A DNA stretch of 64,000 nucleotides. Origin: CAWAND01 sp963807065. GTDB lineage: Bacteria > Chloroflexota > Anaerolineae > Anaerolineales > E44-bin32. The DNA lies in the NCBI GenBank assembly GCA_963807065.1, contig CAWDZQ010000003.1:1488001-1552000 (forward strand), written 5' to 3'. The position numbers and the translations under genes were made by a program. Of the stretch, positions 46,350-55,242 are shown piece by piece; the stretch's first letter is position 1, and each line of letters opens with the position of its first letter. The notes under the pieces were generated by a model. The model made no database searches, was not told where the DNA came from, and worked only from the letters and a program-made list of their open reading frames with translations.

Positions 46350-47981
46350 CTATTGCATCCCGAATCTGCCGCAGTTGACCGATAAACCGCCCACGCTGAC
46401 GGCCAGGGCCGTGGAACCTTCCATCGTCCCCACAGGATAGTTGGACAGGACGGAGGAGACCGACTCCAGTCGCCTCAAAGCATCAGCTTGGACCCAGCGA
46501 TAGGACGGCCACCCCACCTGATCCTGGCGGTCACGCAGGGCCTGCAGGCCGCAGGAGAGCGCTGGGAGGAGGGCATCACGCGCCTCGAACGGGATCTGAT
46601 CCAACCGGTCGACCAGCGGCGGCACGGCATCGGCCGATAGCGTGGCCAGGTAGGCAGCATCCAGTTCTCCGGCCCGCGACGGGTTGGAAAAATTTTGCCG
46701 GACAATGAACGCATCCACGTTGAGCAGATTCAAGGCCAGACAGAATCCCACGGCCCCGGCAGCACAGGCCACGGCAAACCCGCGCAGCCTGCCGGCCAGG
46801 AGCAGGCCGAGAAAGGCCAGAAACAGCACACCCATCCACAAGATCGCTACGTGCGTGTAGGTGCGCAGACGGCTGAAGCCATAGGCCTCCTCGTACAGGG
46901 TCAGGCGCATGAAGGCCGAGGTCAGGATCACGCCCGTCAACAGCACGAGCAGACCGCTCAAGGCATTGAAACTGCGCCGCTCGCCGGTCTGACCGCGCCG
47001 CGTCCAAGCCCCCAGGGCGAGGATCATCCCCAGGGTGAGCAACGCAAGGAACACCAGTTCAGCGAACCCGCGCCGCGCATACTCGGCGTAAGTGTAGCCA
47101 GCGGCTGAGATGTTCACCTGGCCGCCGAAGAAGTAGTGCAGCTGGACGGCGACGAACAAGCCAAACAACACATCCACGGCGGCCAGCACCACAGCGGCTT
47201 CGGTAAAGCCCAAGAACGGCGCCAAGAGGGGTTTGTCTTGTCCGATCAGCCGGTAACCCTCCGAGTGCCTCAAGGCGACGACCAGGGCGCCCAGGCTGAA
47301 CAGTGCCATACCCAAAATAACCGCCAGCCGGCCGAGGTAATCGAAGAAACGGGCCAAATCAAGCCAGGCCAGGGCATGCCTTACGAAATCGCCAAAGACG
47401 AGGTCGGCAGAGCTGAGCAGCACCAGAAACGCCACAAGGATGGGAAAGGCCAGCAGCAGCCCACGGCCCACGCCGGCCAGCTTCGACTGAGTCTGCTTTT
47501 CCTTGAACAACTGCGCTTGAGTTTCCGAGAGCACCCGCCACGGCCTGAACCAGGCCTGGAACGTCGGGATCACCAACCCCATCCCAAAATCGAGGAATCC
47601 ATACGACAGCAGGTCGCCCTGGCGATAGACGTGCACCAGCAAGGCCAGGCCGGCCAGAGCAAGGACCACGTCCAGGAAGACCGTCAGCGGCTCAGCCCGA
47701 AACACGGGCAGGACCGCCAAGACGCCGACCAGCACGGCCAATGCCACGGCCACAGGCGAGGGCGATCTGGCCTCAGTGCGGCCTAGGAAGAACAGGGCAC
47801 CGATGCAAAGCCAGACCCACAGGGCGAAGGAGACTCCGATGGGACGGCCGTATAAGAGGACCTCGAAGGCCAGCCCCAGGAACAGTCCAGAGGCGGCTAG
47901 CGCCACGGGTCGAAGAAATCCCGAGCCTTGTTGAGAGCTGTCTGCTGTGCTTGGGTCGGACTCGGAAGGCGGTTTCGGCAT
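46350..47981 (-). CDS. DUF4153/DUF4173 family multi-pass membrane protein
   Basis: The 543-residue protein has about twelve membrane helices and the family blocks VFGDFVRHALAW, FTEAAVVLAAVDVLFGLFVA with VQLHYFFGG, and YAEYARRGFAELVFLALLTL. The family is widespread and of unknown function; it is often found near regulators of cell-envelope stress. The C-terminal roughly 120 residues are soluble (NPSRAGELDAAYLATLSADA). The ATG at 47981 has AAGGAG about 9 nt upstream. No partner gene is obvious, as the next genes on both sides face other directions. Confidence 0.88.
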   Translation of the reverse strand: MPKPPSESDPSTADSSQQGSGFLRPVALAASGLFLGLAFEVLLYGRPIGVSFALWVWLCIGALFFLGRTEARSPSPVAVALAVLVGVLAVLPVFRAEPLTVFLDVVLALAGLALLVHVYRQGDLLSYGFLDFGMGLVIPTFQAWFRPWRVLSETQAQLFKEKQTQSKLAGVGRGLLLAFPILVAFLVLLSSADLVFGDFVRHALAWLDLARFFDYLGRLAVILGMALFSLGALVVALRHSEGYRLIGQDKPLLAPFLGFTEAAVVLAAVDVLFGLFVAVQLHYFFGGQVNISAAGYTYAEYARRGFAELVFLALLTLGMILALGAWTRRGQTGERRSFNALSGLLVLLTGVILTSAFMRLTLYEEAYGFSRLRTYTHVAILWMGVLFLAFLGLLLAGRLRGFAVACAAGAVGFCLALNLLNVDAFIVRQNFSNPSRAGELDAAYLATLSADAVPPLVDRLDQIPFEARDALLPALSCGLQALRDRQDQVGWPSYRWVQADALRRLESVSSVLSNYPVGTMEGSTALAVSVGGLSVNCGRFGMQ

Positions 47982-48180
47982 ACGGTTTCGCTCCTTGGAG
48001 ACAAAGGGGGAGATACGGGCACCGGTGGAGGTTCACACCGGCGTGCATGCCCAGTATGGCCGCCGCGCCCTCTCAAAAGACGGCAGATGACTCTCAAATC
48101 CCCCCAGATGGGCTAGGATAGGAAGGCTTGGTGAACCGTCGTCTGCCGCGTGGGCCTGGCCCCGGGCGATGGAGGCATGC

Positions 48181-48747
48181 ATGAAGAAACCTGCCTGGAT
48201 CGAGATTATCCCGGAAGAGCAAGCCGAAGGTGAACTGGCGACCCTGTATGACCGCTGGCAGGATCGCCGCCACGCAAAGGTGGACAACATCCTTCGCATC
48301 CATTCCCTGCACCCGCAGACCCTGGGCGAGCACGCCGAACTTTACGACACCACCATGCACGGCCCGTCGGGGTTGAGCTTGGCCGAGCGTGAGATGATCG
48401 CCGTCGTCGTCTCCTCAATCAACCGCTGCCACTACTGAATGGCCCACCACGCGGCCGGTCTTGGCCGCCTCATTCGCAGACGACCCGATGCCACGGCATT
48501 GATCGAGGGGTTGAAACGGGACCACACTTTGCTGGACCTGACTCTCCGGGAAAGAGTCCTGTTGGACTACGCCGCAAAGCTGACGCGTACCCCGTGGGAG
48601 ATGGACAACTCGGATCTGGATCCCATGCGGGAGGCGGGGCTCAGCGACCGGGATATCTTGGATGCCAACCTGACCGTCGCCTACTTTGCCTACGTAAATC
48701 GGCTGGCCCAAGGATTGGGAGTCGAGGTAGAACCCTACGTTGGCTGA
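48181..48747 (+). CDS. Selenocysteine-containing peroxidase-related (AhpD-like) protein, TGA at codon 86
   Basis: One 188-residue protein is encoded if the in-frame TGA (48436-48438) is read as Sec86. The first half is KKPAWIEIIPEEQAEGELAT ... REMIAVVVSSINRCHY and the second half MAHHAAGLGRLIRR ... NRLAQGLGVEVEPYVG, together a full carboxymuconolactone decarboxylase/AhpD-fold peroxidase-related protein. The TGA falls exactly where the family has the second catalytic Cys, giving C83-H-Y-U86-x-x-H-H. A SECIS-like hairpin follows at 48451-48468. The expected role is thiol-dependent reduction of peroxides, with the selenol raising reactivity. The ATG at 48181 has GGAGG 5 nt upstream. Selenium machinery (selA, selB, selC, selD) is not in this window. 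A nonsense mutation is the alternative but would not explain the hairpin. Confidence 0.88.
48451..48468 (+). promoter_or_regulatory. Bacterial SECIS-like element
   Basis: A perfect 6-bp stem GCGGCC/GGCCGC with loop GGTCTT starts 12 nt after the TGA. The loop contains GGUCU, as in the E. coli fdhF element recognised by SelB, and its first bases are G at 19 nt from the TGA, inside the usual bacterial range. Confidence 0.8.
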
Positions 48748-48821
48748 TCTGTTTCTGCTGAGCCCCCAATCTCTCGTGGTGCCTTGCCTGCAAGGATCCC
48801 CTCAGTCTTTGGGCGGCAGCC

Positions 48822-49751
48822 TTACCGGCTTGGGAATGCCGGCAACGCCGTCTCAGCCAATGAAGCGATCCCATCCAAATCATCCAATTCGAGCCACTGC
48901 AGCATGATGCGCTGCACTCCCGCCGCCTCATAGGCCTTGAGCTGAGGCAGGATTTCATCGCCCACGCCGACAATCGTGGGCCGGCTTCGTTCCTGCTCCA
49001 GACTGGAGCCTCTGGCTGTAAGCTTGCTTTGGAGCTCGGATTGATCCCGGCCATACAGAATGTTGGTCATGACGGACCGACGCACGTCGGCCGGGTTGCG
49101 GTTCTCGGCCTCGATCAGCCCATCAAGGACACGGTTGAGGTCTGCGTACTCCTCGGGTGACTGGAAAGCGCAGTTCCACTCGTCGGCCAGGCGGGCGGCC
49201 AAAGGCAGCGTGCGCTTCCGGCCGTGGCCGCCGATGAGCAGCGGCGGCCGCCCAGGCGCCATTGGCGGCGGCAGAAGCCGGGCTTCCCGAAGTCGATAGA
49301 ACTTGCCATCGTAGGTCACTGGATCGGGGTCACGAAGCAGATGGTAGACCACTTCAACACCCTCCTGAAAACGATCAAAGCGCCCGCTGCCCTTCAGCAG
49401 GGGAAACCCGAACATTTCGTGCTCGAGGTCCTGCCAGCCACCCCCCACACCCAACACCAGGCGGCCACTGGAGAGGGTATCGATATCTTTGCCGGTCCGC
49501 GCGATGAAAACGGGATGACGGAACGACACCGGCGCCACCAGGGGGCCGAATTCGATGCGCTCCGTGTGGCTCGCCAACCAGGTGAGAGAGGCCCACATCT
49601 CAAGTGAGTCATCGTGGGGACGGTGAGGAATGGTGAAATGGTCAGACCGGAAGAGACCTACAAAGCCCATTTCCTCGGCGGCGGTCGCGATGCGCTTCCA
49701 TCGGTCCCAAGTCAGGCCCTCTTGGCCCTCGATCATCAGGCTGAGTTCCAT
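48822..49751 (-). CDS. LLM class flavin-dependent oxidoreductase (F420-type)
   Basis: The 309-residue protein is a luciferase-like monooxygenase/F420-dependent oxidoreductase: ATAAEEMGFVGLFRSDHFT, ERIEFGPLVAPVSFRHPVFI, the LSSGRLVLGVGGGWQDLEHE segment of the TIM barrel, and PPLLIGGHGRKRTLPLAARL. It would oxidise or reduce a small organic substrate with FMNH2 or F420. The cofactor cannot be fixed from sequence by eye, though family resemblance favours F420. It is monocistronic, on the strand opposite the selenoprotein gene. A GC hairpin (49868-49895) separates it from the next minus-strand gene. Confidence 0.9.
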   Translation of the reverse strand: MELSLMIEGQEGLTWDRWKRIATAAEEMGFVGLFRSDHFTIPHRPHDDSLEMWASLTWLASHTERIEFGPLVAPVSFRHPVFIARTGKDIDTLSSGRLVLGVGGGWQDLEHEMFGFPLLKGSGRFDRFQEGVEVVYHLLRDPDPVTYDGKFYRLREARLLPPPMAPGRPPLLIGGHGRKRTLPLAARLADEWNCAFQSPEEYADLNRVLDGLIEAENRNPADVRRSVMTNILYGRDQSELQSKLTARGSSLEQERSRPTIVGVGDEILPQLKAYEAAGVQRIMLQWLELDDLDGIASLAETALPAFPSR

Positions 49752-49867
49752 AGTCGGCTTCCGTCCTCTCTTGCGGGTTAGGCGTCGGGTCTTCCGCTAC
49801 CCAAGTCTGAATCATAGCGAGTCCTCCCCATGCCGCCACCCATGTCGGCACAGGAAGGAGGAAGCCA

Positions 49868-49895
49868 CGTCGGGCGCCCAGAAGGGCGCCCGACG
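49868..49895 (-). terminator. Probable terminator of the secreted BNR protein gene
   Basis: A perfect 12-bp stem CGTCGGGCGCCC/GGGCGCCCGACG with a 4-nt loop lies 34 nt past the stop of the gene ending at 49929. The T-tract is poor. Confidence 0.6.
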
Positions 49896-49928
49896 GCTGT
49901 TGCATCGTGATCTAGGCCCGTTGTCCGG

Positions 49929-51500
49929 CTACGGGGTCACATGGGCCACCACGATATCCGAGTCCCCAAAGCCAGCCGGGCACTGCGAGTAGATATCGGG
50001 CTTCGGACCGCCCGCCCGGTAGGCATCTACTGCGGCGCAGGTGGCGCCGGCACGCGTATCGGTCCACGAGAACCAGAAGCTCCCGTCCGGACCCGCCGCT
50101 GCGCCGTTGTAGTCACCTATGAACTGCGAGCTCAGCCCATTAGCCGAGGCCACATCGGGATCTGAAGGCGCGGCGCTGATCTTCACCGGTGCACCGAATG
50201 CGCCTCCCCCGTCGTTCGAGAGCACGTAGTAGGCGTCGTAGCTGACCACGCCTGCTCCAGGCACTGCGCCTGAAGCCACGTCATCGATGGCGTTGAATCC
50301 GATGAACACGTGTGTCCCGGAGACAGCCACGGCGGGATAGAAGGCGCTGCGGCCCGGCACGTTGGCGGCCGTAGCCGAGATCCAGGTCTGGCCGCCATCC
50401 GTGGACCGGGCCAGCTTCACCACGCTGTGTCCCGAGGTGTAGTCCGCCCAAGTGATGTACAGGGTCCCCTGGGCATCCACATCGGCCAGCGGAAAGCTGT
50501 CGGTGCGGAAGCTGGCGCCGGGGAAGGGCGACGGAACGTCATTCTTCAGGCTGACCAGGAACGGGCGCCCGAAGTGAGCCCCGCCGTCGGTCGACTTCAC
50601 GCCCAAGATGGCGCTCTGCTTGTTCGAAGCGCCGTCATAGAAGACGTAAACATCGCCGTTGGGCGTAGTGCGGATGGCCGAGCCCTGCCTCCCGCCCACC
50701 TGACCATTGTTGTGTGACGGGGTGAGCTTGACGGGCTTGGAGAACGTCTGGCCGCCATCGGTCGAGCGGGAGATCATGATCGGCTCGGGCAGATAGACGT
50801 TGGATTCCCGGCCGTACGAAGCGGGAGGGAAGTTGCCTGTGAACAGGGTCCAGGCAACATAGACCGTGCCGAAATGTGGGCTGTCGCTGTTCTGGTCTAC
50901 CCACAGAGAGATCTTGTCGTTGAAGCTCACCGGGCTTTGACGCGTGGTTGCCAGCACTGGCGGACCCCAGGTCGTGCCCTGGTCGTCAGACGACGATACG
51001 GCCAGCAGCTCCTGGTTAGGTCCGAAGTCCGGCGAACCGGCCAGCGAGCCGAAGTAAGCCCTGGCGCCGTGGTCATAGTTGAAGCCGCCGTGGCCGTCCG
51101 GCTTGGGCCCGAAGGCAACCACCGGGTCGCCGTCGGAGGTCAGGTTGGCGCTGCTCCAGTCGAGGATCTGTTGGGCCCAGGTGGCACCGCCATCGGTCGT
51201 CACGTAGATGCCGGATGTGTTGACCCCGGGTGCGAACGGGCAGGAAGAGGCGCCGCTCGAACCCAGCGTGCAGTCCGGCTCCAGTTTTTCATCGTTTGCC
51301 CCACTGATGGCGTTCTGGGGGTCTTGGGGATTGACCGCCATCGGTGATTCGTTCTGCTTGTTCTGCGGGAAGTGGTCTGCCGTGGGACTGACCGTAGTCT
51401 CGCTGACCGATGGCGCTTGGATTGGAATGGCCGCTGCCGTCAAGATCATCGACAAGCCAGCCGCGATCGAGAATGCAAGTCTCAATACACTGCTACGCAT
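49929..51500 (-). CDS. Secreted BNR/sialidase-fold repeat protein (1)
   Basis: The 523-residue exported protein has a signal peptide (VLRLAFSIAAGLSMILTAAA). It forms a beta propeller with several Asp-box repeats (YVTTDGGATWAQQ, ISRSTDGGQTFSKP, ARSTDGGQTWIS) and recurring NESPMAVNPQDPQNAISGAN-type segments. The fold is that of exo-alpha-sialidases, but the catalytic Arg triad and Tyr of true sialidases cannot be confirmed by eye, so it may only bind glycans or proteins. A strong promoter with a leader of about 240 nt and a distant CRP-type palindrome lie upstream. The ATG at 51500 has GGAGG at the right spacing. A related protein is encoded at 52998. Confidence 0.88.
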   Translation of the reverse strand: MRSSVLRLAFSIAAGLSMILTAAAIPIQAPSVSETTVSPTADHFPQNKQNESPMAVNPQDPQNAISGANDEKLEPDCTLGSSGASSCPFAPGVNTSGIYVTTDGGATWAQQILDWSSANLTSDGDPVVAFGPKPDGHGGFNYDHGARAYFGSLAGSPDFGPNQELLAVSSSDDQGTTWGPPVLATTRQSPVSFNDKISLWVDQNSDSPHFGTVYVAWTLFTGNFPPASYGRESNVYLPEPIMISRSTDGGQTFSKPVKLTPSHNNGQVGGRQGSAIRTTPNGDVYVFYDGASNKQSAILGVKSTDGGAHFGRPFLVSLKNDVPSPFPGASFRTDSFPLADVDAQGTLYITWADYTSGHSVVKLARSTDGGQTWISATAANVPGRSAFYPAVAVSGTHVFIGFNAIDDVASGAVPGAGVVSYDAYYVLSNDGGGAFGAPVKISAAPSDPDVASANGLSSQFIGDYNGAAAGPDGSFWFSWTDTRAGATCAAVDAYRAGGPKPDIYSQCPAGFGDSDIVVAHVTP

Positions 51501-51749
51501 GTGGTTTTACCTCCGTGAGACAGCTTCGAACTCCGTCAGAATCCATCGTTTGCTAAGGGGATTTTCGGCCTCACCTCCTCTCGTTAAAGGGACGCAAGAG
51601 CACAACTGCCGGAGCGATGGGGCCGCGCCGGCCAGGATTTGGCGATTTCAATGGATGGATGGAAGGATGGGGTGACCCGAAAAGGAGCGCAGCATGTTGA
51701 CCACCTAACCCAAATCGATACCGTCTACCGTCACAGGCCGAACGCTTCG

Positions 51750-51778
51750 ATGCTATGACCAGCCAGGGGACTTGTCAA
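51750..51778 (-). promoter_or_regulatory. Predicted promoter of the secreted BNR protein gene
   Basis: Minus strand: consensus -35 TTGACA (51778-51773), 17-bp spacer, -10 TAGCAT (51755-51750). Confidence 0.65.
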
Positions 51779-51914
51779 CCACTCTGAGCCGATCCTTATC
51801 CGACTTTTAACCTACGCTTAGCGGGGACTAAGCCGAGGCGATAGGTTCAATTCTTGCCTGCACAGGGCGCCGCAGTCGGAGTCCAGAGATATGGGGTTTG
51901 GCCCCCTGGTCGAT

Positions 51915-51932
51915 TTGTGATGCATTTCACAA
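51915..51932. promoter_or_regulatory. CRP-type palindrome 1
   Basis: TTGTGA-TGCATT-TCACAA, a perfect match to the TGTGA-N6-TCACA architecture of CRP sites. It lies about 140 bp upstream of the -35 of the BNR protein promoter. Confidence 0.6.
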
Positions 51933-51959
51933 TATGTCTGGGGCGGCCGGATTTCGCCG

Positions 51960-52760
51960 TCAGCGGATTCCGCTGTCGAAGGTCAAAGTGACCTGCACGT
52001 ACTCCCCCGGCCGAACGGTCACCTCCAGGGGCGGAGCCCCCGGGAAGGGCCCTTGCCTCACGCCCCGGAGGACATAGCTGCCGGCTGGCAAAGGGACCTG
52101 GAAGGACCCATCGGCGCCGGTGGTGAATTGCGTCATCACATCGCCGCGGGGGTCCAGCACCTGGATCTGTCCCTGGTAGGGCTTGTCGGGACAGGTGTTG
52201 TCGTCGCTCATCACGGGGCACATCGGCCCGATGACCGCTTTTCCTTTAACGCCTTGCTGCGCAGCATCGGACGGTGGGGTGGCTATATCGTTGACCATCA
52301 GCCTTGAAACGATGCCGCTGATGTGATCCGATATTTGAGCCTGGAGCGCCAGAGGGGCCGGCTCTTGGCCGTCACCGTTGAACTGCAAATGGTCCACGAA
52401 CATGTCGGCTGAACCAGGTGGGACCGACGGGGCCCAATCGAAGGGCTGGTAGGTTGCCAGCCATGCTTGGAGTTGACTGAGTTCGGACGAGGGAAGGGAT
52501 CCTGTTCGCCTCCCGGACGAGCGGCAGGTATCGTCGAGGATGTAGCTGCCATCGCTCCAGATGACAAGCGTCTGGCACATACCGGCGAATCCGCCGGAGC
52601 GCTCCCAGGTGATCGTGCCAGGCGCGCGAGCGAGAAGGCCATAGGCTGTTGTCGTAGGCTGGGCCAGGGGGCCTGGCGGCTTGGGGGGGACCAAGCTTCC
52701 GGTGCATCCCACCGCGGCAAGCGCCAGGGCGACCCCCAGACAGCCAAGTGTCTTGTTCAT
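51960..52760 (-). CDS. Lipoprotein with carboxypeptidase-regulatory-like domain
   Basis: The 266-residue product has a lipobox (LALAAVGC, Cys19) for lipid anchoring outside the membrane. The middle region (TITWERSGGFAGMCQTLVIW) is of unknown family. The C-terminal beta domain carries GPMCPVMSDDNTCPDKPYQG and DGSFQVPLPAGSYVLRGVRQ, typical of carboxypeptidase-regulatory-like folds with paired Cys. No enzymatic residues are evident, so a binding or scaffold role is likely. The ATG at 52760 has AAAGGG about 8 nt upstream. It sits between two secreted propeller proteins on the same strand but has its own spacing and terminator signals. Confidence 0.85.
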   Translation of the reverse strand: MNKTLGCLGVALALAAVGCTGSLVPPKPPGPLAQPTTTAYGLLARAPGTITWERSGGFAGMCQTLVIWSDGSYILDDTCRSSGRRTGSLPSSELSQLQAWLATYQPFDWAPSVPPGSADMFVDHLQFNGDGQEPAPLALQAQISDHISGIVSRLMVNDIATPPSDAAQQGVKGKAVIGPMCPVMSDDNTCPDKPYQGQIQVLDPRGDVMTQFTTGADGSFQVPLPAGSYVLRGVRQGPFPGAPPLEVTVRPGEYVQVTLTFDSGIR

Positions 52761-52908
52761 GTGCCAACCCTTTCTCTGGAGTGCTAGACCTCAACCCTTA
52801 GGACGGCCTCCGCCTCTCGCAGGTTCCCGAGGCGTCGGAGTAGGGCGAGCGCCAGCCAGAGCTGACCTCGAGCCAGCTAGGCACCAGGACCGGTTGGCGA
52901 AGAATAGA

Positions 52909-52940
52909 CTGCGGGGGCCGGCATACGCCGGCCCCCGCAG
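52909..52940 (-). terminator. Terminator downstream of the second BNR protein gene
   Basis: A perfect 14-bp GC-rich stem (52909-52922 with 52927-52940), loop of 4 nt. On the minus strand it is followed by TCTATTCTT. Confidence 0.75.
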
Positions 52941-52997
52941 GATGCACCATGGACCCTTCCGGGGGATCAGATCGGGAAGAGTCCAGTTATCCAGGGC

Positions 52998-54836
52998 CTA
53001 GTGGATCGTCCCAGAGGCCGTCACCACGTCTTCCTGATTGATCGAAGTCGGGGTGAATTCGAAACCATAGAACCACACAACATCTTGCTTGTTGTTGGTG
53101 TCGGTCCAGAAGGCATGGAACACGTCGTCCGAGCCAACGGCCAGATCGGTGTAGTCGCCGATGAAGCCCCCGCCAAAGCCGTTGCGGGTGTTGATCGGAT
53201 TGCCGGTCACCTTCTGTACACCGCCCGATGCGATGTTGGTAACGTAGTAGTCGAGGCGGGCGTTGTGAATGTAGTCGCCAAGCGTATCACAACCAATGCG
53301 CCCTGCAGCGCCCGGCAACGGGCTGGCGCAGGTCTGCCATGGTGAGACCGTGTCGGCGGCATAGGCGGACATGTAGACCGTGCCCGACGGCGAGACGGCC
53401 ACGCCGGGCCACTGGGTATCAACTCGACGCACCGCGGGCTCATTGAGCGCGCTTCCGTCAGGCTGGGTTACCGGATATCCATCGGGTATCTGAGTTGAAG
53501 CATCTAGCGCCGGGAAGATCGGCACCGGGGCACTCCAGGTCGACCCGCCATCAGAAGATGTGCTGTACACCGCCACGGCATGGCACCCGTTGTTGGTGCG
53601 CGCCGGGCACAGACTGCCGTCGCTGTCCCTCAGCAGGCTGGTCCACGCGACGTAAAGATCGCCACTGGGTGCGGCGTCTCCAGCCGGGAAGCTATCGTTG
53701 CGGAAGGACGCATTTGCCAGCGGGATCACATCCTGGACATCAGAGATCTTGACGGGTTTGGAGAAGGAATCCCCACCATCCGTCGATTTGACGATCCACT
53801 GGCTGTCCAGCGCGGCAAGACGGGTGGCGCCTTCGAAGATCACGTAGACGGTGCCGTCATAGCCGACGATTGGGCGGGAGCCCTGATCGTAAAGCACATT
53901 GCTCGAGATGTTCTTCGGGTCACTAAAGGTCGCTCCGCCGTCGGTCGAGTAGGCGAAGAAGATCGGCGACTGGACGTAACTGCCGTGTGCCGGGTTGAAG
54001 ATGAAGCGGGTCCAGGACACGTAGACTCGATCCGTATAGGGGCTGCTGGCGTGCCAGTCGGCGGCGATCCACTCCTTGTCATTCACGGTGGAGGGAGATT
54101 TGGTCTGGTTGATGAACGTCGGCTGGCTCCAGGTCAACACGCCGGAGCCATCGAAGGTCCCCGTGTTGACCGTCACCGCATTGGGCGCCGAGGCCCGGTT
54201 GAACCCTAGCCCGGCGTAGTAGACATTACCCTGGCTATCGAAGGCAAGTGCCGGATCGCCGCCAGCGTCGTACTGGCCGCCGGCCAGACGGGTCACTCCC
54301 GGAATGAGCGTGCCCAGGTGGTCGGGGTCGCTGCTATTGGCGGCCCACGTGGCGCCACCGTCATTCGAGTAATAGGTGCCGGAGTAGCCGTCCCCCAACG
54401 CGCTGCACGGCGTGCCGTTGAGATCGCAGGCCCAAGTCCGGGTTACGTAGTCGTTAGCCCCCGCCACGACGTGATTGGGGTTGTTGGGATCGACGGCGAT
54501 CGCCGTCTCGTTCTGCGGTGCGCCGGCCGTGTCTTGGTTGACGGTCACCCCTGGTGCTAACACGCTGGTCCCATCAAGCGGACTTGAGAGAACGAAACTA
54601 GGGGTGATCGGACTCGATGGGCTGGGCGCAGCATCTTCGATTTCAGCTTCCTGTTCGATGAAAGCCGAGAAGCGGATTTGCAGTCCCTGCGTGCCGTTGA
54701 CAGCTGCCACTTTGCCAGCCAGGGTGTTGATGTCATTCGTCGGCGGCTTACCGGAGGCTGCCAGGGCAGGCACGACGGCGAAACCCAGGGCCAAAATCAG
54801 CAGACCGACGACCTTGAACGCATGCAATACTTTCAT
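52998..54836 (-). CDS. Secreted BNR/sialidase-fold repeat protein (2)
   Basis: The 612-residue exported protein has a signal peptide (VLHAFKVVGLLILALGFAVV) and a beta-propeller of Asp-box repeats (YYSNDGGATWAANS, YSTDGGATFSDP, VKSTDGGDSFSKP, STSSDGGSTWSAP). Segments like NETAIAVDPNNPNHVVAGAN match those in the neighbouring propeller protein at 49929, so the two are paralogues with roughly the same architecture; this one has an extra N-terminal region of about 60 residues. Whether it cleaves sialic acid or merely binds is not visible. The ATG at 54836 has GGGAGG about 7 nt upstream. It is probably cell-surface or released, since no anchor is evident at the C-terminus. Confidence 0.88.
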   Translation of the reverse strand: MKVLHAFKVVGLLILALGFAVVPALAASGKPPTNDINTLAGKVAAVNGTQGLQIRFSAFIEQEAEIEDAAPSPSSPITPSFVLSSPLDGTSVLAPGVTVNQDTAGAPQNETAIAVDPNNPNHVVAGANDYVTRTWACDLNGTPCSALGDGYSGTYYSNDGGATWAANSSDPDHLGTLIPGVTRLAGGQYDAGGDPALAFDSQGNVYYAGLGFNRASAPNAVTVNTGTFDGSGVLTWSQPTFINQTKSPSTVNDKEWIAADWHASSPYTDRVYVSWTRFIFNPAHGSYVQSPIFFAYSTDGGATFSDPKNISSNVLYDQGSRPIVGYDGTVYVIFEGATRLAALDSQWIVKSTDGGDSFSKPVKISDVQDVIPLANASFRNDSFPAGDAAPSGDLYVAWTSLLRDSDGSLCPARTNNGCHAVAVYSTSSDGGSTWSAPVPIFPALDASTQIPDGYPVTQPDGSALNEPAVRRVDTQWPGVAVSPSGTVYMSAYAADTVSPWQTCASPLPGAAGRIGCDTLGDYIHNARLDYYVTNIASGGVQKVTGNPINTRNGFGGGFIGDYTDLAVGSDDVFHAFWTDTNNKQDVVWFYGFEFTPTSINQEDVVTASGTIH

Positions 54837-55242
54837 TGAGAACCCTCCCAAAGGGTGTAGAGTGCAACCGGCTAAGTCAATTTGGATCTTGCCCGATCAC
54901 CTCCCTCCTCATCACCCGTCCCTCGCGGGATCTTACCCGTACGCGAAACACAAGACAGGCGGACAGAGCCGCCTGTTTGTGTCCTGTTTGTACCCCTCAG
55001 GAGTCAACTCGCGCTCAACCCGAGAGACCGGTGAGGGTATGGCCTCGCCCTCCGATTGACAGCTCGTCATCCGAGTTTCGAACGGCATGTTGCGGGCGTG
55101 CACCCGAATCTGCCGGTCGATCGACGCGGGAGGAACGGCCCGATGACCGTCCCTCCACGTCTCTCGCCTTGTCTTCAGGGGTGGCGAGATCGACGAGCCC
55201 ACCCCGGTCGACCCTCTTCCGGGCGCTTGCGCCCCTTCGACA
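54837..55242. other. 406-nt intergenic region between two secreted-protein genes
   Basis: No gene is convincing. Hairpins: ACAGGCGG/CCGCCTGT (54955-54976, followed by TTGTGT), TCTCGCC/GGCGAGA (55162-55189) and GGGCGC/GCGCCC (55221-55234). The last two could help end transcription of the nuclease gene; none has a good T-tract. No CRP-type palindrome is seen here. Confidence 0.5.

Larger units (their letters stand above)
51501..51959 (-). other. 459-nt region upstream of the secreted BNR protein
   Basis: No gene is seen. It holds the promoter at 51750-51778, a leader of about 240 nt, a TTTTAA/GCTTAGCGGGG segment (51805-51826) similar to those upstream of two other secreted-protein genes, and a CRP-type palindrome (51915-51932) next to the stop of the lipoprotein gene. 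Confidence 0.6.
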
